A stretch of DNA of 64,000 bases, taken from positions 1 to 64,000 of the forward strand of contig ONFA01000002.1 in assembly GCA_900316975.1 (NCBI GenBank), written 5' to 3'. The stretch comes from an uncultured Prevotellaceae bacterium (GTDB lineage: Bacteria; Bacteroidota; Bacteroidia; Bacteroidales; Bacteroidaceae). The position numbers and the translations under genes are program-made. The notes under the pieces are model-generated. The model had not been told where the DNA came from and ran no database searches. It saw only the letters and a program-made list of their open reading frames with translations. Positions 44,245-52,441 of this stretch are shown piece by piece; position 1 is the stretch's first letter, and every line of letters begins with the position of its first letter.

Positions 44245-45765
44245 CTATTTAGCAAAAGCGACAGCACGAGTTTCACGGATTACTGTGATTTTCACCTGAC
44301 CCGGATAAGTCATCTCATCTTGAATTTTCTTGGCGATATCGGCACTAAGAGCGTCAATATCTTTGTCGGAAATCTTGTCGGCACCCACGATGACACGCAG
44401 TTCTCGACCTGCTTGTATGGCATAAGTCTTGGTCACACCAGGATAACTTGCAGCAAGGTTTTCGAGGTCGTTCAGACGCTTGAGGTATGCTTCGACAATT
44501 TCACGACGTGCACCAGGACGTGCACCGCTGATGGCGTCACATACCTGCACGATAGGAGCCAACAAGGTGGTCATCTCCATCTCGTCATGGTGAGCACCGA
44601 TGGCATTGCAGATGTCAGGCTTCTCTTTGTATTTCTCTGCAATCTGGGCGCCATAAAGTGCATGTGGAATCTCTAATTGTTCATCTGGCACTTTGCCTAT
44701 ATCGTGCAACAGACCAGCACGGCGGGCTTTCTTTGGGTTGAGTCCCAGTTCGGCAGCCATGACTGCACAAAGATTGGCTGTTTCGCGAGCATGTTGTAAC
44801 AGGTTTTGACCATAGGAAGAGCGGTATTTCATTTTGCCGACGATGCGAACCAGTTCTGGGTGCAGGCCATGTACTCCAAGGTCAATGCAAGTGCGCTTAC
44901 CTGTTTCCACTATTTCATCTTCCACTTGTTTCTTCACCTTGGCAACGACTTCTTCAATACGTGCAGGGTGGATGCGTCCGTCAGCCACGAGTTGGTGGAG
45001 GGCCAGACGGCAAATTTCACGACGAACGGGGTCAAAGGCACTAATGACGATAGCCTCAGGTGTGTCATCGACAACTATTTCTGTACCAGTGGCTGCTTCC
45101 AATGCACGGATGTTACGGCCTTCACGCCCAATCACGCGACCTTTAACTTCGTCCGATTCAATATGGAAAACGCTGACAGAATTCTCCACCGCTGTTTCAC
45201 TGGCCACACGCTGGATAGACTGGATGATGATCTTCTTTGCCTCTTTATTGGCTGTCATCTTGGCTTCGTCCATGATTTCATTAATGTACTGCTGCGCTTG
45301 GGTCTTAGCCTCGTCTTTCAGTGATTCTATCAAGGACTCTCTTGCCTCTTCTGTGGTCAAGCCTGAGATTGTTTCCAACTTCGAACGCTGGTCAGTGATG
45401 AGGGCGTCAAGTTTTTCTTGTTGCTTCGACAGATTGATTCGTTGCGATTCAACCTCGTTCTGTTTTTTCTGAAAGTCTTCATTTTGCTGATTCAACGTAA
45501 GTTCACGCTGCTTCAGTTTGTTCTCATACGCTTGCATCTTTTGATTGCGCTGATTGGCTTCTTTGTCCAGCTCAGACTTCCTGTTTAGGAACTTTTCCTT
45601 GAGCTCCAACTGTTTCTTCTCTTTGAGCGCTTCAGCCTCAATCTCTGCTTCCTTAATGATTTGGTTGTACCTCTGCTTGATGATGTAGCGGAATAGGATG
45701 AATCCTAAAATTCCTCCTAGAATCAAACAGCCAATTGCAATGCTTATTGTTAATATTATATCCAT
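44245..45765 (-). CDS. rny: Ribonuclease Y
   Basis: 506 residues from the ATG at 45,763-45,765, which puts the membrane anchor ([22 protein letters not shown]) at the N-terminus; an upstream in-frame ATG would bury it. Then a long coiled coil (about 30-185), a KH domain ([17 protein letters not shown]) and an HD domain ([15 protein letters not shown]). This endoribonuclease starts mRNA decay at the membrane. It follows zapA by 156 bp, the gap holding two hairpins. Confidence 0.96.
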   Translation of the reverse strand: MDIILTISIAIGCLILGGILGFILFRYIIKQRYNQIIKEAEIEAEALKEKKQLELKEKFLNRKSELDKEANQRNQKMQAYENKLKQRELTLNQQNEDFQKKQNEVESQRINLSKQQEKLDALITDQRSKLETISGLTTEEARESLIESLKDEAKTQAQQYINEIMDEAKMTANKEAKKIIIQSIQRVASETAVENSVSVFHIESDEVKGRVIGREGRNIRALEAATGTEIVVDDTPEAIVISAFDPVRREICRLALHQLVADGRIHPARIEEVVAKVKKQVEDEIVETGKRTCIDLGVHGLHPELVRIVGKMKYRSSYGQNLLQHARETANLCAVMAAELGLNPKKARRAGLLHDIGKVPDEQLEIPHALYGAQIAEKYKEKPDICNAIGAHHDEMEMTTLLAPIVQVCDAISGARPGARREIVEAYLKRLNDLENLAASYPGVTKTYAIQAGRELRVIVGADKISDKDIDALSADIAKKIQDEMTYPGQVKITVIRETRAVAFAK

Positions 45766-45797
45766 GTTTATTTTTTTGTTGGGGTTATACAATATTG

Positions 45798-45856
45798 AAA
45801 AAGCACAATCCAAGTTATTCACATCTGGATATCTATGTGAACACCTGAAATTGTGC
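45798..45856 (-). terminator. Hairpin with T-run between zapA and rny (terminator or small RNA 3' end)
   Basis: On the minus strand GCACAAT pairs with ATTGTGC around an internal bubble and a second 7-bp stem (TTCACAT with ATGTGAA), followed by CTTTTTC. This stem-bubble-stem form ends in an intrinsic-terminator-like tail. Confidence 0.55.
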
Positions 45857-45876
45857 CTTAAAGTCTCATAATAGGA

Positions 45877-45915
45877 AACAGTACCTATATGTAATAATAT
45901 ATGTATAGGACTGTT
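45877..45915 (-). other. Second hairpin just after zapA
   Basis: AACAGT (45877-45882) with ACTGTT (45910-45915), continued by CCTATA with TATAGG: a 12-bp interrupted stem directly after the zapA stop. Together with the next hairpin it could be a short structured RNA; 6S RNA lies after zapA in some other bacteria, but I cannot confirm that here. Confidence 0.5.
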
Positions 45916-45921
45916 GTTCTC

Positions 45922-46215
45922 TTATTTGATTCCGAACGATTCTATTTCTTTCTCAATGTCATGCATCATCTCTATGTATGGCTGGGTGTCTGCTCTGTTC
46001 GAAACCTTGACCGCTTCCACTGCTGTGTTGAGCATTGCCATTACATAATAGTACTTATCATTGGATAACTGGGGATAAGCATCGCGTAATCTTTGAATAC
46101 GGCGCTGTATGTTGGATGCAGCGTCGCGATACACCTTCTCTTCTTCGGGTGATGACACTTGAAGAGGTAGTTGAATGCCTTCAATTGTTACGTTGATGTT
46201 TAGTTTCTTTTCCAT
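45922..46215 (-). CDS. zapA: Cell division protein ZapA
   Basis: 97 residues, ZapA fold: LNINVTIEGIQLPLQV strand region, EKVYRDAASNIQRRIQRLRD helix, and a C-terminal coiled coil. It crosslinks FtsZ filaments at the division ring. The upstream coiled-coil gene may encode a partner. Confidence 0.9.
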   Translation of the reverse strand: MEKKLNINVTIEGIQLPLQVSSPEEEKVYRDAASNIQRRIQRLRDAYPQLSNDKYYYVMAMLNTAVEAVKVSNRADTQPYIEMMHDIEKEIESFGIK

Positions 46216-46271
46216 GACAGATGTACTATTGTGATTTGTAAGTCATTTCTTCTTGTTGCGGGTCAAAAAGC

Positions 46272-46598
46272 TTACTCACCTATATCGCTACCGTCACCTT
46301 CTGTGTCAGTGGATAGGATGTTGATACATTTGTTGATTTCACGAACCAATCGGGAGATTTTCATCTTCGATTCCTTGATGTCGGCATCGCTGATTTCAAT
46401 CATCTTGGCCAATTTCAGATTGTTGTAATCATTTTTGTTCTGAGCCAATTCTGCTTTGAGTCTCTTGATTTCTCCGTCTCTGCCTTCCAATTCAGCATAC
46501 AAGTCGGCATTTTCTTGTTTAAGCACACGAAATTGAGCAAGGACTTGGCGAACCTTCGCTTCAAACTCCTTCATTGACTGTCTTTCTTCTGGCGTCAT
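46272..46598 (-). CDS. Coiled-coil protein upstream of zapA
   Basis: 108 residues, nearly all one coiled coil (about 8-75: FEAKVRQVLAQFRVLKQEN and following) with an acidic Gly/Asp end. Its place before zapA suggests a division-associated role comparable to ZapB, an idea resting on context and shape only; no family recognised. Confidence 0.75.
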   Translation of the reverse strand: MTPEERQSMKEFEAKVRQVLAQFRVLKQENADLYAELEGRDGEIKRLKAELAQNKNDYNNLKLAKMIEISDADIKESKMKISRLVREINKCINILSTDTEGDGSDIGE

Positions 46599-46706
46599 TT
46601 GTAGTGTGCATTATAACGGATTGATACAACATGTCCGCCCTATAGGCACCAGTAATACAAACGAGTGTTGAATTTACCGAGCTGAAGCGGATTTTGAAAT
46701 TTTATG

Positions 46707-46737
46707 CAAATTTATAGAATTGGGTGGATTTATCCAA
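46707..46737 (-). promoter_or_regulatory. Promoter for the zapA-rny region
   Basis: TAAATTTG at 46707-46714 (minus) with TTGG at 46734-46737 about 19-20 bp upstream. It gives a leader of about 105 nt to the coiled-coil gene; the rest of the 224-bp gap shows nothing else. Confidence 0.5.
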
Positions 46738-46822
46738 CCCTTTTCGAAAGTTTTTTTTCGTTTGCTAATGAAAAAAACGAAAAGAAGGTTCTCTTTTGTC
46801 TATTTCTTAGCTTTAAAAGCCT

Positions 46823-47467
46823 TTATTTTTTCATTTTAGCTTGTGCTTTTTCCATTTCTTCGTTTGAAGGAGTTGGTTCTTTCTTCGCCAATGTGATGAG
46901 ATTATAGACATATTCTTGTATCCATGCTTCACTGAATCCTAGCATCTGCTGGTATCGACGCACAGAAAACACGGACTTTCTAACCCCTTCATCGTCCCAT
47001 GTGTCTTTGGTGAGGATGTCATGTACGGTGCTGTCCGTTAATTTCTTCACCATTTTCTTCATGAATCCGGGGATGCGGAACTTCCATTTCAATAAGTTGC
47101 CAACTAACATCATTGTATCTTGGGTGAACCCTTGAAACAGATACAGGTAGCGGCTCACATCATTCTGTGTGCGGCATCCCTTTTTGATGCTCTGGTCTAT
47201 CTCCTTAAAGAAACTGCCGCTAATGCCATATAGGTCTTGGAGCAATTTTGCACACGCTTTTTTCTCTCCGACACCCAACTTGTTGTTGACTGTGGCAACG
47301 TGGAGCGTGCGTTTGAAGGTGAGAAGGTCGGGTAGGGCGGACAGATTGGAGATTCCGAGGTTCGAGGCCAGCACACTCTGGAAATATACTCGAATCAAGG
47401 TCATAAAATCTTCCATTCCTCCCACATTCTCCTTCTTCTTTCTCTTAAAAATATCTAAAAAAGCCAT
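46823..47467 (-). CDS. Conserved hypothetical protein
   Basis: 214 residues, basic, all-helical by composition, no signal peptide or membrane segment. Start chosen at MAFLDIFKRKKKENV. The C-terminal part (QQMLGFSEAWIQEYVYNLITLAKKEP) looks like a helical bundle. I do not recognise it. It lies 36 bp downstream of the WcaJ-like gene and may be co-transcribed with it. Confidence 0.7.
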   Translation of the reverse strand: MAFLDIFKRKKKENVGGMEDFMTLIRVYFQSVLASNLGISNLSALPDLLTFKRTLHVATVNNKLGVGEKKACAKLLQDLYGISGSFFKEIDQSIKKGCRTQNDVSRYLYLFQGFTQDTMMLVGNLLKWKFRIPGFMKKMVKKLTDSTVHDILTKDTWDDEGVRKSVFSVRRYQQMLGFSEAWIQEYVYNLITLAKKEPTPSNEEMEKAQAKMKK

Positions 47468-47503
47468 TTTGGATGTTTTTTATGTTATGAAATGTTTCTC
47501 TGT

Positions 47504-48901
47504 TTAATAGGCGTTACCCTTTTCCTTCCCCAACATATTGGTCACAGTCTTGACTATAATCTTCAGGTCAAGCAAGAATGTCCAGTTTTCAATATACTCA
47601 ATGTCCTTCTTCACACGTCCCTCCATTTGGTCAATATAGCGGGTTTCCCCACGGAATCCTGAAACTTGTGCTAATCCGGTAATGCCGGGCTTTGCAAAGT
47701 GGCGCACCATGAAATGGTTGATGAGTTTTGAATATTCAGCCGTATGCTTCAACATGTGTGGACGGGGACCTACAACTGACATGTCGCCCAGAAACACATT
47801 GATGAATTGAGGAAGTTCGTCTATGTTAGTTTTACGCATGAAATCGCCAAATGGGAACTTTCGCGGGTCGTTCTTTGTTGCTTGTATTTCGTCAGCGTCA
47901 TTGTTCACTTTCATTGAACGGAACTTGATGCATTTGAAGATTTTCCCGTCCAAACCAGTTCTTTCCTGAAGGAAGAAAATGGGGCCAGGCGATTGAATCT
48001 TAATCATAACGGAAACAAAGATGAATATCCAAGGGAAAATTAACAATAGCACGAAGGATGAGAAGATGATGTCAAAGATTCTCTTTGCCAATTTGTTGGA
48101 ACCTTTCCTCAATGGCTCTTCACGACGTGCAATCACGGGAATTCCCTCCATGAAAGTGATGGCCATGTTCCCCTTGAACACATTGATGGCGGGTATGTAG
48201 TAGAAACGTATCAAGTGATTGTCGCAGAATTTACTCATCATATTGATGGTGTCATGTTGCTCCTTCGGAAAATATCCATATATTTCATTGATGTTCGAAT
48301 GGACCGTGAGCCAGCCGTAAATGTCGCCAGTTCCTCCCAGCCGCTTTGCGGCCATTTCCTGATTCGTGCATTCTCCGTCATAAAAGAAGCCTACAATGTT
48401 ATATCCGTATATAGGGGTTTTCAGAATTTCAAATAATTGGTACACTGTCTGTTCGTTCCCGACCAGGATGACGTTCTTCTGGTTTCCTTTGTTGGCTCTG
48501 AAGCGCATGAGAATCTTCCTTAAAATAATCCGTTCTGTCAGCATAAAGATGAAATATGCCAACATGGAATAGAATAAGAACGTGCGAGGAAAATCTGCAA
48601 AGGGTTTTGATACGAAAATGATAAGCGAAACAAAAAGAAGCATCATGAAGCATGTTGATGTAACACGCTTGATGATGTCTTCATATTTGATTAGTCGAAG
48701 TTGAATGAGAGAGGGGAACAGAACATAACTAAAGGAAAATCCTATAATATAGACGAGGACGACCCATGGGATATTTTCTATATTATCAACGGATTCAGGT
48801 GCAATGTGGCACATGAGTTTGTGGAACCCAATGATGAATGCAGTCAATAATACCGTGTCGAGTAAATACACGCCCAACTGGAGATTCTTTTCTGTACCCA
48901 T
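47504..48901 (-). CDS. Undecaprenyl-phosphate glucose phosphotransferase, WcaJ-like (large PGT)
   Basis: 465 residues: four N-terminal membrane segments, a Rossmann-like CoA-binding type domain (NVILVGNEQTVYQLFEILKT), a fifth hydrophobic segment (IIFSSFVLLLIFPWIFIFVSV) and the catalytic domain with GPIFFLQERTGLDGKIFKCIKFRSM and RKTNIDELPQFINVFLGDMSVVGPRPH. It starts polysaccharide synthesis with a hexose-1-phosphate. It is the third initiating transferase in the window and lies apart from the main locus. Confidence 0.93.
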   Translation of the reverse strand: MGTEKNLQLGVYLLDTVLLTAFIIGFHKLMCHIAPESVDNIENIPWVVLVYIIGFSFSYVLFPSLIQLRLIKYEDIIKRVTSTCFMMLLFVSLIIFVSKPFADFPRTFLFYSMLAYFIFMLTERIILRKILMRFRANKGNQKNVILVGNEQTVYQLFEILKTPIYGYNIVGFFYDGECTNQEMAAKRLGGTGDIYGWLTVHSNINEIYGYFPKEQHDTINMMSKFCDNHLIRFYYIPAINVFKGNMAITFMEGIPVIARREEPLRKGSNKLAKRIFDIIFSSFVLLLIFPWIFIFVSVMIKIQSPGPIFFLQERTGLDGKIFKCIKFRSMKVNNDADEIQATKNDPRKFPFGDFMRKTNIDELPQFINVFLGDMSVVGPRPHMLKHTAEYSKLINHFMVRHFAKPGITGLAQVSGFRGETRYIDQMEGRVKKDIEYIENWTFLLDLKIIVKTVTNMLGKEKGNAY

Positions 48902-49030
48902 ATATTAGTAATATGTATATAATCCTTTAACTTGTGATGTACAAGATGCTTTGTTCGATTGCAAAAGACCACACTTTATCTATCGAATAATAGTTATTTG
49001 TACCCCATTGTACTTTTAACTAAATTTATG

Positions 49031-49059
49031 CAAAGGTACATAAAAAAAGTAATAACAAA
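49031..49059 (-). promoter_or_regulatory. Promoter of the WcaJ-like gene
   Basis: TACCTTTG at 49031-49038 (minus) and TTTG at 49056-49059 with a 17-bp spacer. The leader is about 125 nt. The 358-bp gap 48902-49259 holds this promoter, the upp promoter and otherwise featureless A+T-rich DNA. Confidence 0.7.
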
Positions 49060-49183
49060 AACTTTTTGCGAAGATTTTATATACATCTTTTCTGTAAATA
49101 TGCTTTTCTCCCTCGAAAGTGACAAAAAGGAGGTCGCTTACAAGCATTCATACTCTCAAATCATACAATTTTATGGAAATCGT

Positions 49184-49213
49184 TTTGTAAGTGGAAAAAT
49201 ATGATTACCTTTG
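49184..49213 (+). promoter_or_regulatory. Promoter of upp
   Basis: TTTG at 49184-49187 and TACCTTTG at 49206-49213, 18-bp spacer. Leader about 42 nt, no strong hairpin. Confidence 0.8.
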
Positions 49214-49259
49214 CATCAAGAAAAAAGTGGCTTGACGCCTCTTAAATCTTTAAGATACG

Positions 49260-49922
49260 ATGAAAGTAGTCAATTTTGCAAAGCAGAATACCATCATCAA
49301 TCAGTATGTGGCGGAACTGCGGGATGTCAATATTCAGAAGGATCGTGCCCGTTTCCGATACAATTTGTCACGCATTGGGCAAATGATGGCTTATGAAATC
49401 AGCAAGACATTGCAATATTCGGAAAAAACAATCCAGACTCCGCTGGCAACGGCAAAGGCTGCAACTGTAGACAATGAGATTGTGCTCGGTACAATTTTCC
49501 GGGCTGGGCTCCCGTTCCATCAGGGTTTTCTCGACGTGTTTGACAATGCAGGAAATGCTTTTGTTTCAGCCTATCGATATTATAAAGATAAAGAATGTAA
49601 GCACGTCGGAATTAAGATTGAATACATCGCAACACCAGATTTGACAAATAAGACGCTTATCATTGCAGACCCCATGCTGGCAACGGGAGGAAGTCTCGAA
49701 TTGGGATACAATGCCTTTTCCACAAAGGGAATCCCTGCTACCGTCCACCTTTGTAGCGTGATTGCAGCCCAGAAGGGCGTTGATTATATCAAAAAGGCCT
49801 TTGCCGATTACGACAACGTGACACTCTGGTGTGCCGCCATAGACCCAGACCTCAACGAGCACTGCTACATCGTGCCGGGATTGGGCGACGCTGGCGACCT
49901 CGCTTACGGCGACAAACTTTAG
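49260..49922 (+). CDS. upp: Uracil phosphoribosyltransferase
   Basis: 220 residues. PRPP-binding loop IIADPMLATGGSLELG and the C-terminal uracil-binding YIVPGLGDAGDLAYG are both intact; GTIFRAGLPFHQGFLDVF is the middle motif. It makes UMP from uracil and PRPP in pyrimidine salvage. Own promoter at 49,184. Confidence 0.96.
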   Translation: MKVVNFAKQNTIINQYVAELRDVNIQKDRARFRYNLSRIGQMMAYEISKTLQYSEKTIQTPLATAKAATVDNEIVLGTIFRAGLPFHQGFLDVFDNAGNAFVSAYRYYKDKECKHVGIKIEYIATPDLTNKTLIIADPMLATGGSLELGYNAFSTKGIPATVHLCSVIAAQKGVDYIKKAFADYDNVTLWCAAIDPDLNEHCYIVPGLGDAGDLAYGDKL

Positions 49923-49943
49923 TATTCACCAATTCATTTTGAA

Positions 49944-50057
49944 ATGGACTCAGACAGTTATCCGGCGGAAAACAGTGGCCGCCTTACAAATTCTGTTGCA
50001 AACAACACAATGAACGACAACTTTTTGAAAGGGATGAACGTATGGACTCGCAGATAA
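49944..50057 (+). CDS. Possible 37-residue small protein or coupling peptide
   Basis: An ATG at 49,944 opens a 37-codon frame that ends by overlapping the start of the CBS-domain gene (ATG 50,042) by 16 nt in another frame. It begins MDSDSYPAEN. It could be a leader peptide coupling translation to the next gene. No other support. Confidence 0.25.
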   Translation: MDSDSYPAENSGRLTNSVANNTMNDNFLKGMNVWTRR

Positions 50058-51121
50058 CCCTTCTCATCACCTACATGTTGCTGTCGTTGATCATTTCAGC
50101 ACTATGTTCAGTGCTCGAAGCAACCATTCTTTCCACACCCATGTCATACGTCACCACCCTTGAGACACAAGGTGTCAAGGGGTGGGAGCGGCTCAAGCAG
50201 TACAAGACAAGCATAGACCGTCCGATATCTGCAATTCTCATTGTTAATACCATTGCCAACACCGTGGGTGCATCACTCGTCGGCTCTCAGGCAGCAAGTT
50301 ATGCCGCCTCCCACTATGCCGTTTCCAGCGAGACGAGCCTCTTCGTCGGCATCGTTTCAGGTGTGTTCACCTTCCTCATTTTGGTGTTTTCGGAGATTGT
50401 GCCCAAAACCATAGGCTCGACCTATTGGCGCAAATTGGCTCTGCCTGCCAGCCGCATCATACATATATATATAGTGCTCACCTACCTTTTGGTCATCCTG
50501 TTGGAGAAAATTACGCATGGGTTGAGCAATGCCTCCACACAGGAATCAGTCACTCGTGACGAGGTGGCGGCAATGGTCACAGTCGGTACCGAAGAAGGAG
50601 TCCTTGAGAAAAAGGAGAACCGCATGATTCAGAACTTGCTCAGACTTGACAGCGTGGCAGCCCACGAGATCATGACCCCAAGCGTTGTGGTGGCAATGGC
50701 GGAAGAAGAGATGACTTTGCGCGAATTCTACCATGATGAAGAATACAAGAACTTCTCTCGTATTCCTGTCTATAAGGGTGAGGAAAGTGACTATATTACA
50801 GGCTATGTGCTTCGTCAGGAGGTGTTGGAGCGTTTGGCAGAAGACAAGTTCGACACCAAACTGGGCGAATTGGCACGTCCCATCCTTTCCTTCTCCGAAG
50901 ATGAAGATGTCTCCACCATTTGGGAGAAACTGCTCGAAAAGAAAGAACATATCTCTATCATCATCGACGAGTATGGAACGCTCCGTGGCATCGTCACGCT
51001 GGAGGATGTCATTGAAACCATGCTGGGCTTTGAGATTGTCGATGAGAAAGACGAGGTGGTGGATATGCAGGAGTTGGCGAAAGCGCAATGGAAACAAATG
51101 CAGAAAGAACAGCATAAGTGA
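50042..51121 (+). CDS. CNNM/HlyC-CorC family membrane protein with CBS domains
   Basis: 359 residues. DUF21 domain with about four membrane segments (1-175; AILIVNTIANTVGASLVGSQAA, EIVPKTIGSTYWRKLA), then two CBS repeats (about 205-330; HEIMTPSVVVAMAEEE and IIDEYGTLRGIVTLEDVIETMLG). The C-terminal transporter-associated domain of many homologues is missing; the protein ends soon after the second CBS. Family members are linked to magnesium or cobalt efflux. Its stop overlaps the tcdA ATG by one base. Confidence 0.9.
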   Translation: MDSQITLLITYMLLSLIISALCSVLEATILSTPMSYVTTLETQGVKGWERLKQYKTSIDRPISAILIVNTIANTVGASLVGSQAASYAASHYAVSSETSLFVGIVSGVFTFLILVFSEIVPKTIGSTYWRKLALPASRIIHIYIVLTYLLVILLEKITHGLSNASTQESVTRDEVAAMVTVGTEEGVLEKKENRMIQNLLRLDSVAAHEIMTPSVVVAMAEEEMTLREFYHDEEYKNFSRIPVYKGEESDYITGYVLRQEVLERLAEDKFDTKLGELARPILSFSEDEDVSTIWEKLLEKKEHISIIIDEYGTLRGIVTLEDVIETMLGFEIVDEKDEVVDMQELAKAQWKQMQKEQHK

Positions 51122-51933
51122 TGGCACAAGGTATTTTCAGAAGAGAAGAACTTTTGTTGGGTGCCGACATGATGGAGGTGATTGCTTCAAAGCGGGTCAT
51201 CATTTTCGGAGTTGGTGGTGTCGGTTCCTGGTGCGCCGAGAGTCTGGTGCGTTCGGGTGTCATGCAACTTACCATTGTCGATTCGGATCGTGTCTGTCTG
51301 ACAAACATCAATCGCCAACTTATGGCAACAATGAAAACGGTGGGTAAGGTGAAAGTGGACGTGCTTAGAGAGCGTCTTCTCGACATCAATCCTTCGGCAA
51401 ACATCACGGCTATTCAAGACATTTATAATGCGGAAACGGCAGATTCTTTTCACCTTTCTTCGTACGACTACATCATTGATGCAATTGATTCACTGAAAGA
51501 TAAGGCAGACTTGATTCTTCGTGCCACTCAGACCGATGCCAAGTTTTTTGCCTCGATGGGGGCAGCCTTGAAGATGGATCCCGCCAAGATTGCGGTAGCC
51601 GAATTTTGGAAAGTGAAGGGATGCCCATTGGCTGCTGCACTTCGCCGACGGTTTAAGCACAATAAGACTTTCCCTGCCAAGAAGTTCAAGTGTGTGTACA
51701 GTGAAGAACTTCTGAAGAATCGTGGGGAGAACAAAAGTTGTGGCACAAGCCTGTGTCTATGTCCTAAAGCCGTCGATGGACCAGGGCGTGCAGACTTGCT
51801 CAATCATGAGTGGTGTACCTCAAAGGCCCAGATAAATGGCACTATTGCTCACACCACAGCAATTTTTGGTTTTATGATAGCAGGTCTGGTGATGCAAGAT
51901 ATCTATACAAGTTGCTTGGATGACAAAAAATAG
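51121..51933 (+). CDS. tcdA: tRNA threonylcarbamoyladenosine dehydratase (ThiF/E1-like)
   Basis: 270 residues from ATG 51,121. ATP-binding IIFGVGGVGSWCAESLVRSG, then SDRVCLTNINRQL and DAIDSLKDKADLI; the EELLKNRGENKSCGTS region and the C-terminal hydrophobic tail are as in TcdA/CsdL. It cyclises t6A to ct6A in tRNA. Coupled to the preceding gene by TGATG. Confidence 0.92.
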   Translation: MAQGIFRREELLLGADMMEVIASKRVIIFGVGGVGSWCAESLVRSGVMQLTIVDSDRVCLTNINRQLMATMKTVGKVKVDVLRERLLDINPSANITAIQDIYNAETADSFHLSSYDYIIDAIDSLKDKADLILRATQTDAKFFASMGAALKMDPAKIAVAEFWKVKGCPLAAALRRRFKHNKTFPAKKFKCVYSEELLKNRGENKSCGTSLCLCPKAVDGPGRADLLNHEWCTSKAQINGTIAHTTAIFGFMIAGLVMQDIYTSCLDDKK

Positions 51934-51953
51934 CACCTTTTTTACTTGGTTAC

Positions 51954-52244
51954 TTAGTAGAAATGAATGTCTTCGATGACTTGGGCGCCGACGTGTTCGT
52001 TGAGTTTGCGGGCTAAGGCGCGGTGTTCCATGAGAAGGTTCTGCTTGACGGCTGGGGAGGTGATTTGTACGTGAAGCGTTTGGTTCTTGATGAAGATGTC
52101 ACCTGTGTAGCGCTGAATGTTGGGCCCCATGACGATGGGCCATGCTTCGATGAGGCGGTATTGGTTGTAGGGGGTCTCAATACCGTTGATGCGCATGAAC
52201 TGCTGAACTACGTTGTCGATTCGTTCTATCTTGCTTTTTCTCAT
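51954..52244 (-). CDS. DUF721 (DciA-like) protein
   Basis: 96 residues with the DUF721 pattern: NVVQQFMRINGIETPYNQYRLIEAWPIVMGPNI and VQITSPAVKQNLLMEHRAL. DciA, the best studied DUF721 protein, loads the replicative helicase in bacteria lacking DnaC. It follows recF on the same strand, a usual order in the phylum, fitting a replication role. A palindrome array lies between the two genes. Confidence 0.88.
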   Translation of the reverse strand: MRKSKIERIDNVVQQFMRINGIETPYNQYRLIEAWPIVMGPNIQRYTGDIFIKNQTLHVQITSPAVKQNLLMEHRALARKLNEHVGAQVIEDIHFY

Positions 52245-52376
52245 GAGAAAGGTGCTATTATGGGGAATGGTGTTGTGATGGGGAAAGTGCTATTATTACA
52301 GAATGTCATTATGCTTTTAATGAATAAGGGAGCGTGCCAATGGAGTGCGTTCCTTTTTTCTTGTTGTTGCCCAAAA

Positions 52377-52441
52377 CCGACGTGGGGCATGTCGGTCAAC
52401 CGATGTGGGGCATGTCGGTTCATCGACGTGGGGCACGTCGG
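52377..52441. repeat. Three 19-nt palindromes at 23-nt period between recF and the DUF721 gene
   Basis: Units start at 52377, 52400 and 52423: CCGACGTGGGGCATGTCGG, a one-base variant, and TCGACGTGGGGCACGTCGG, with 4-nt spacers. The same unit occurs alone at 18,499. The array ends exactly at the recF stop codon. It could stabilise the 3' end of recF mRNA or terminate it. Confidence 0.92.

Noticed and set aside
52377..52441. CRISPR array
   Set aside because: Units are palindromes with 4-nt spacers, only three copies, no cas genes.
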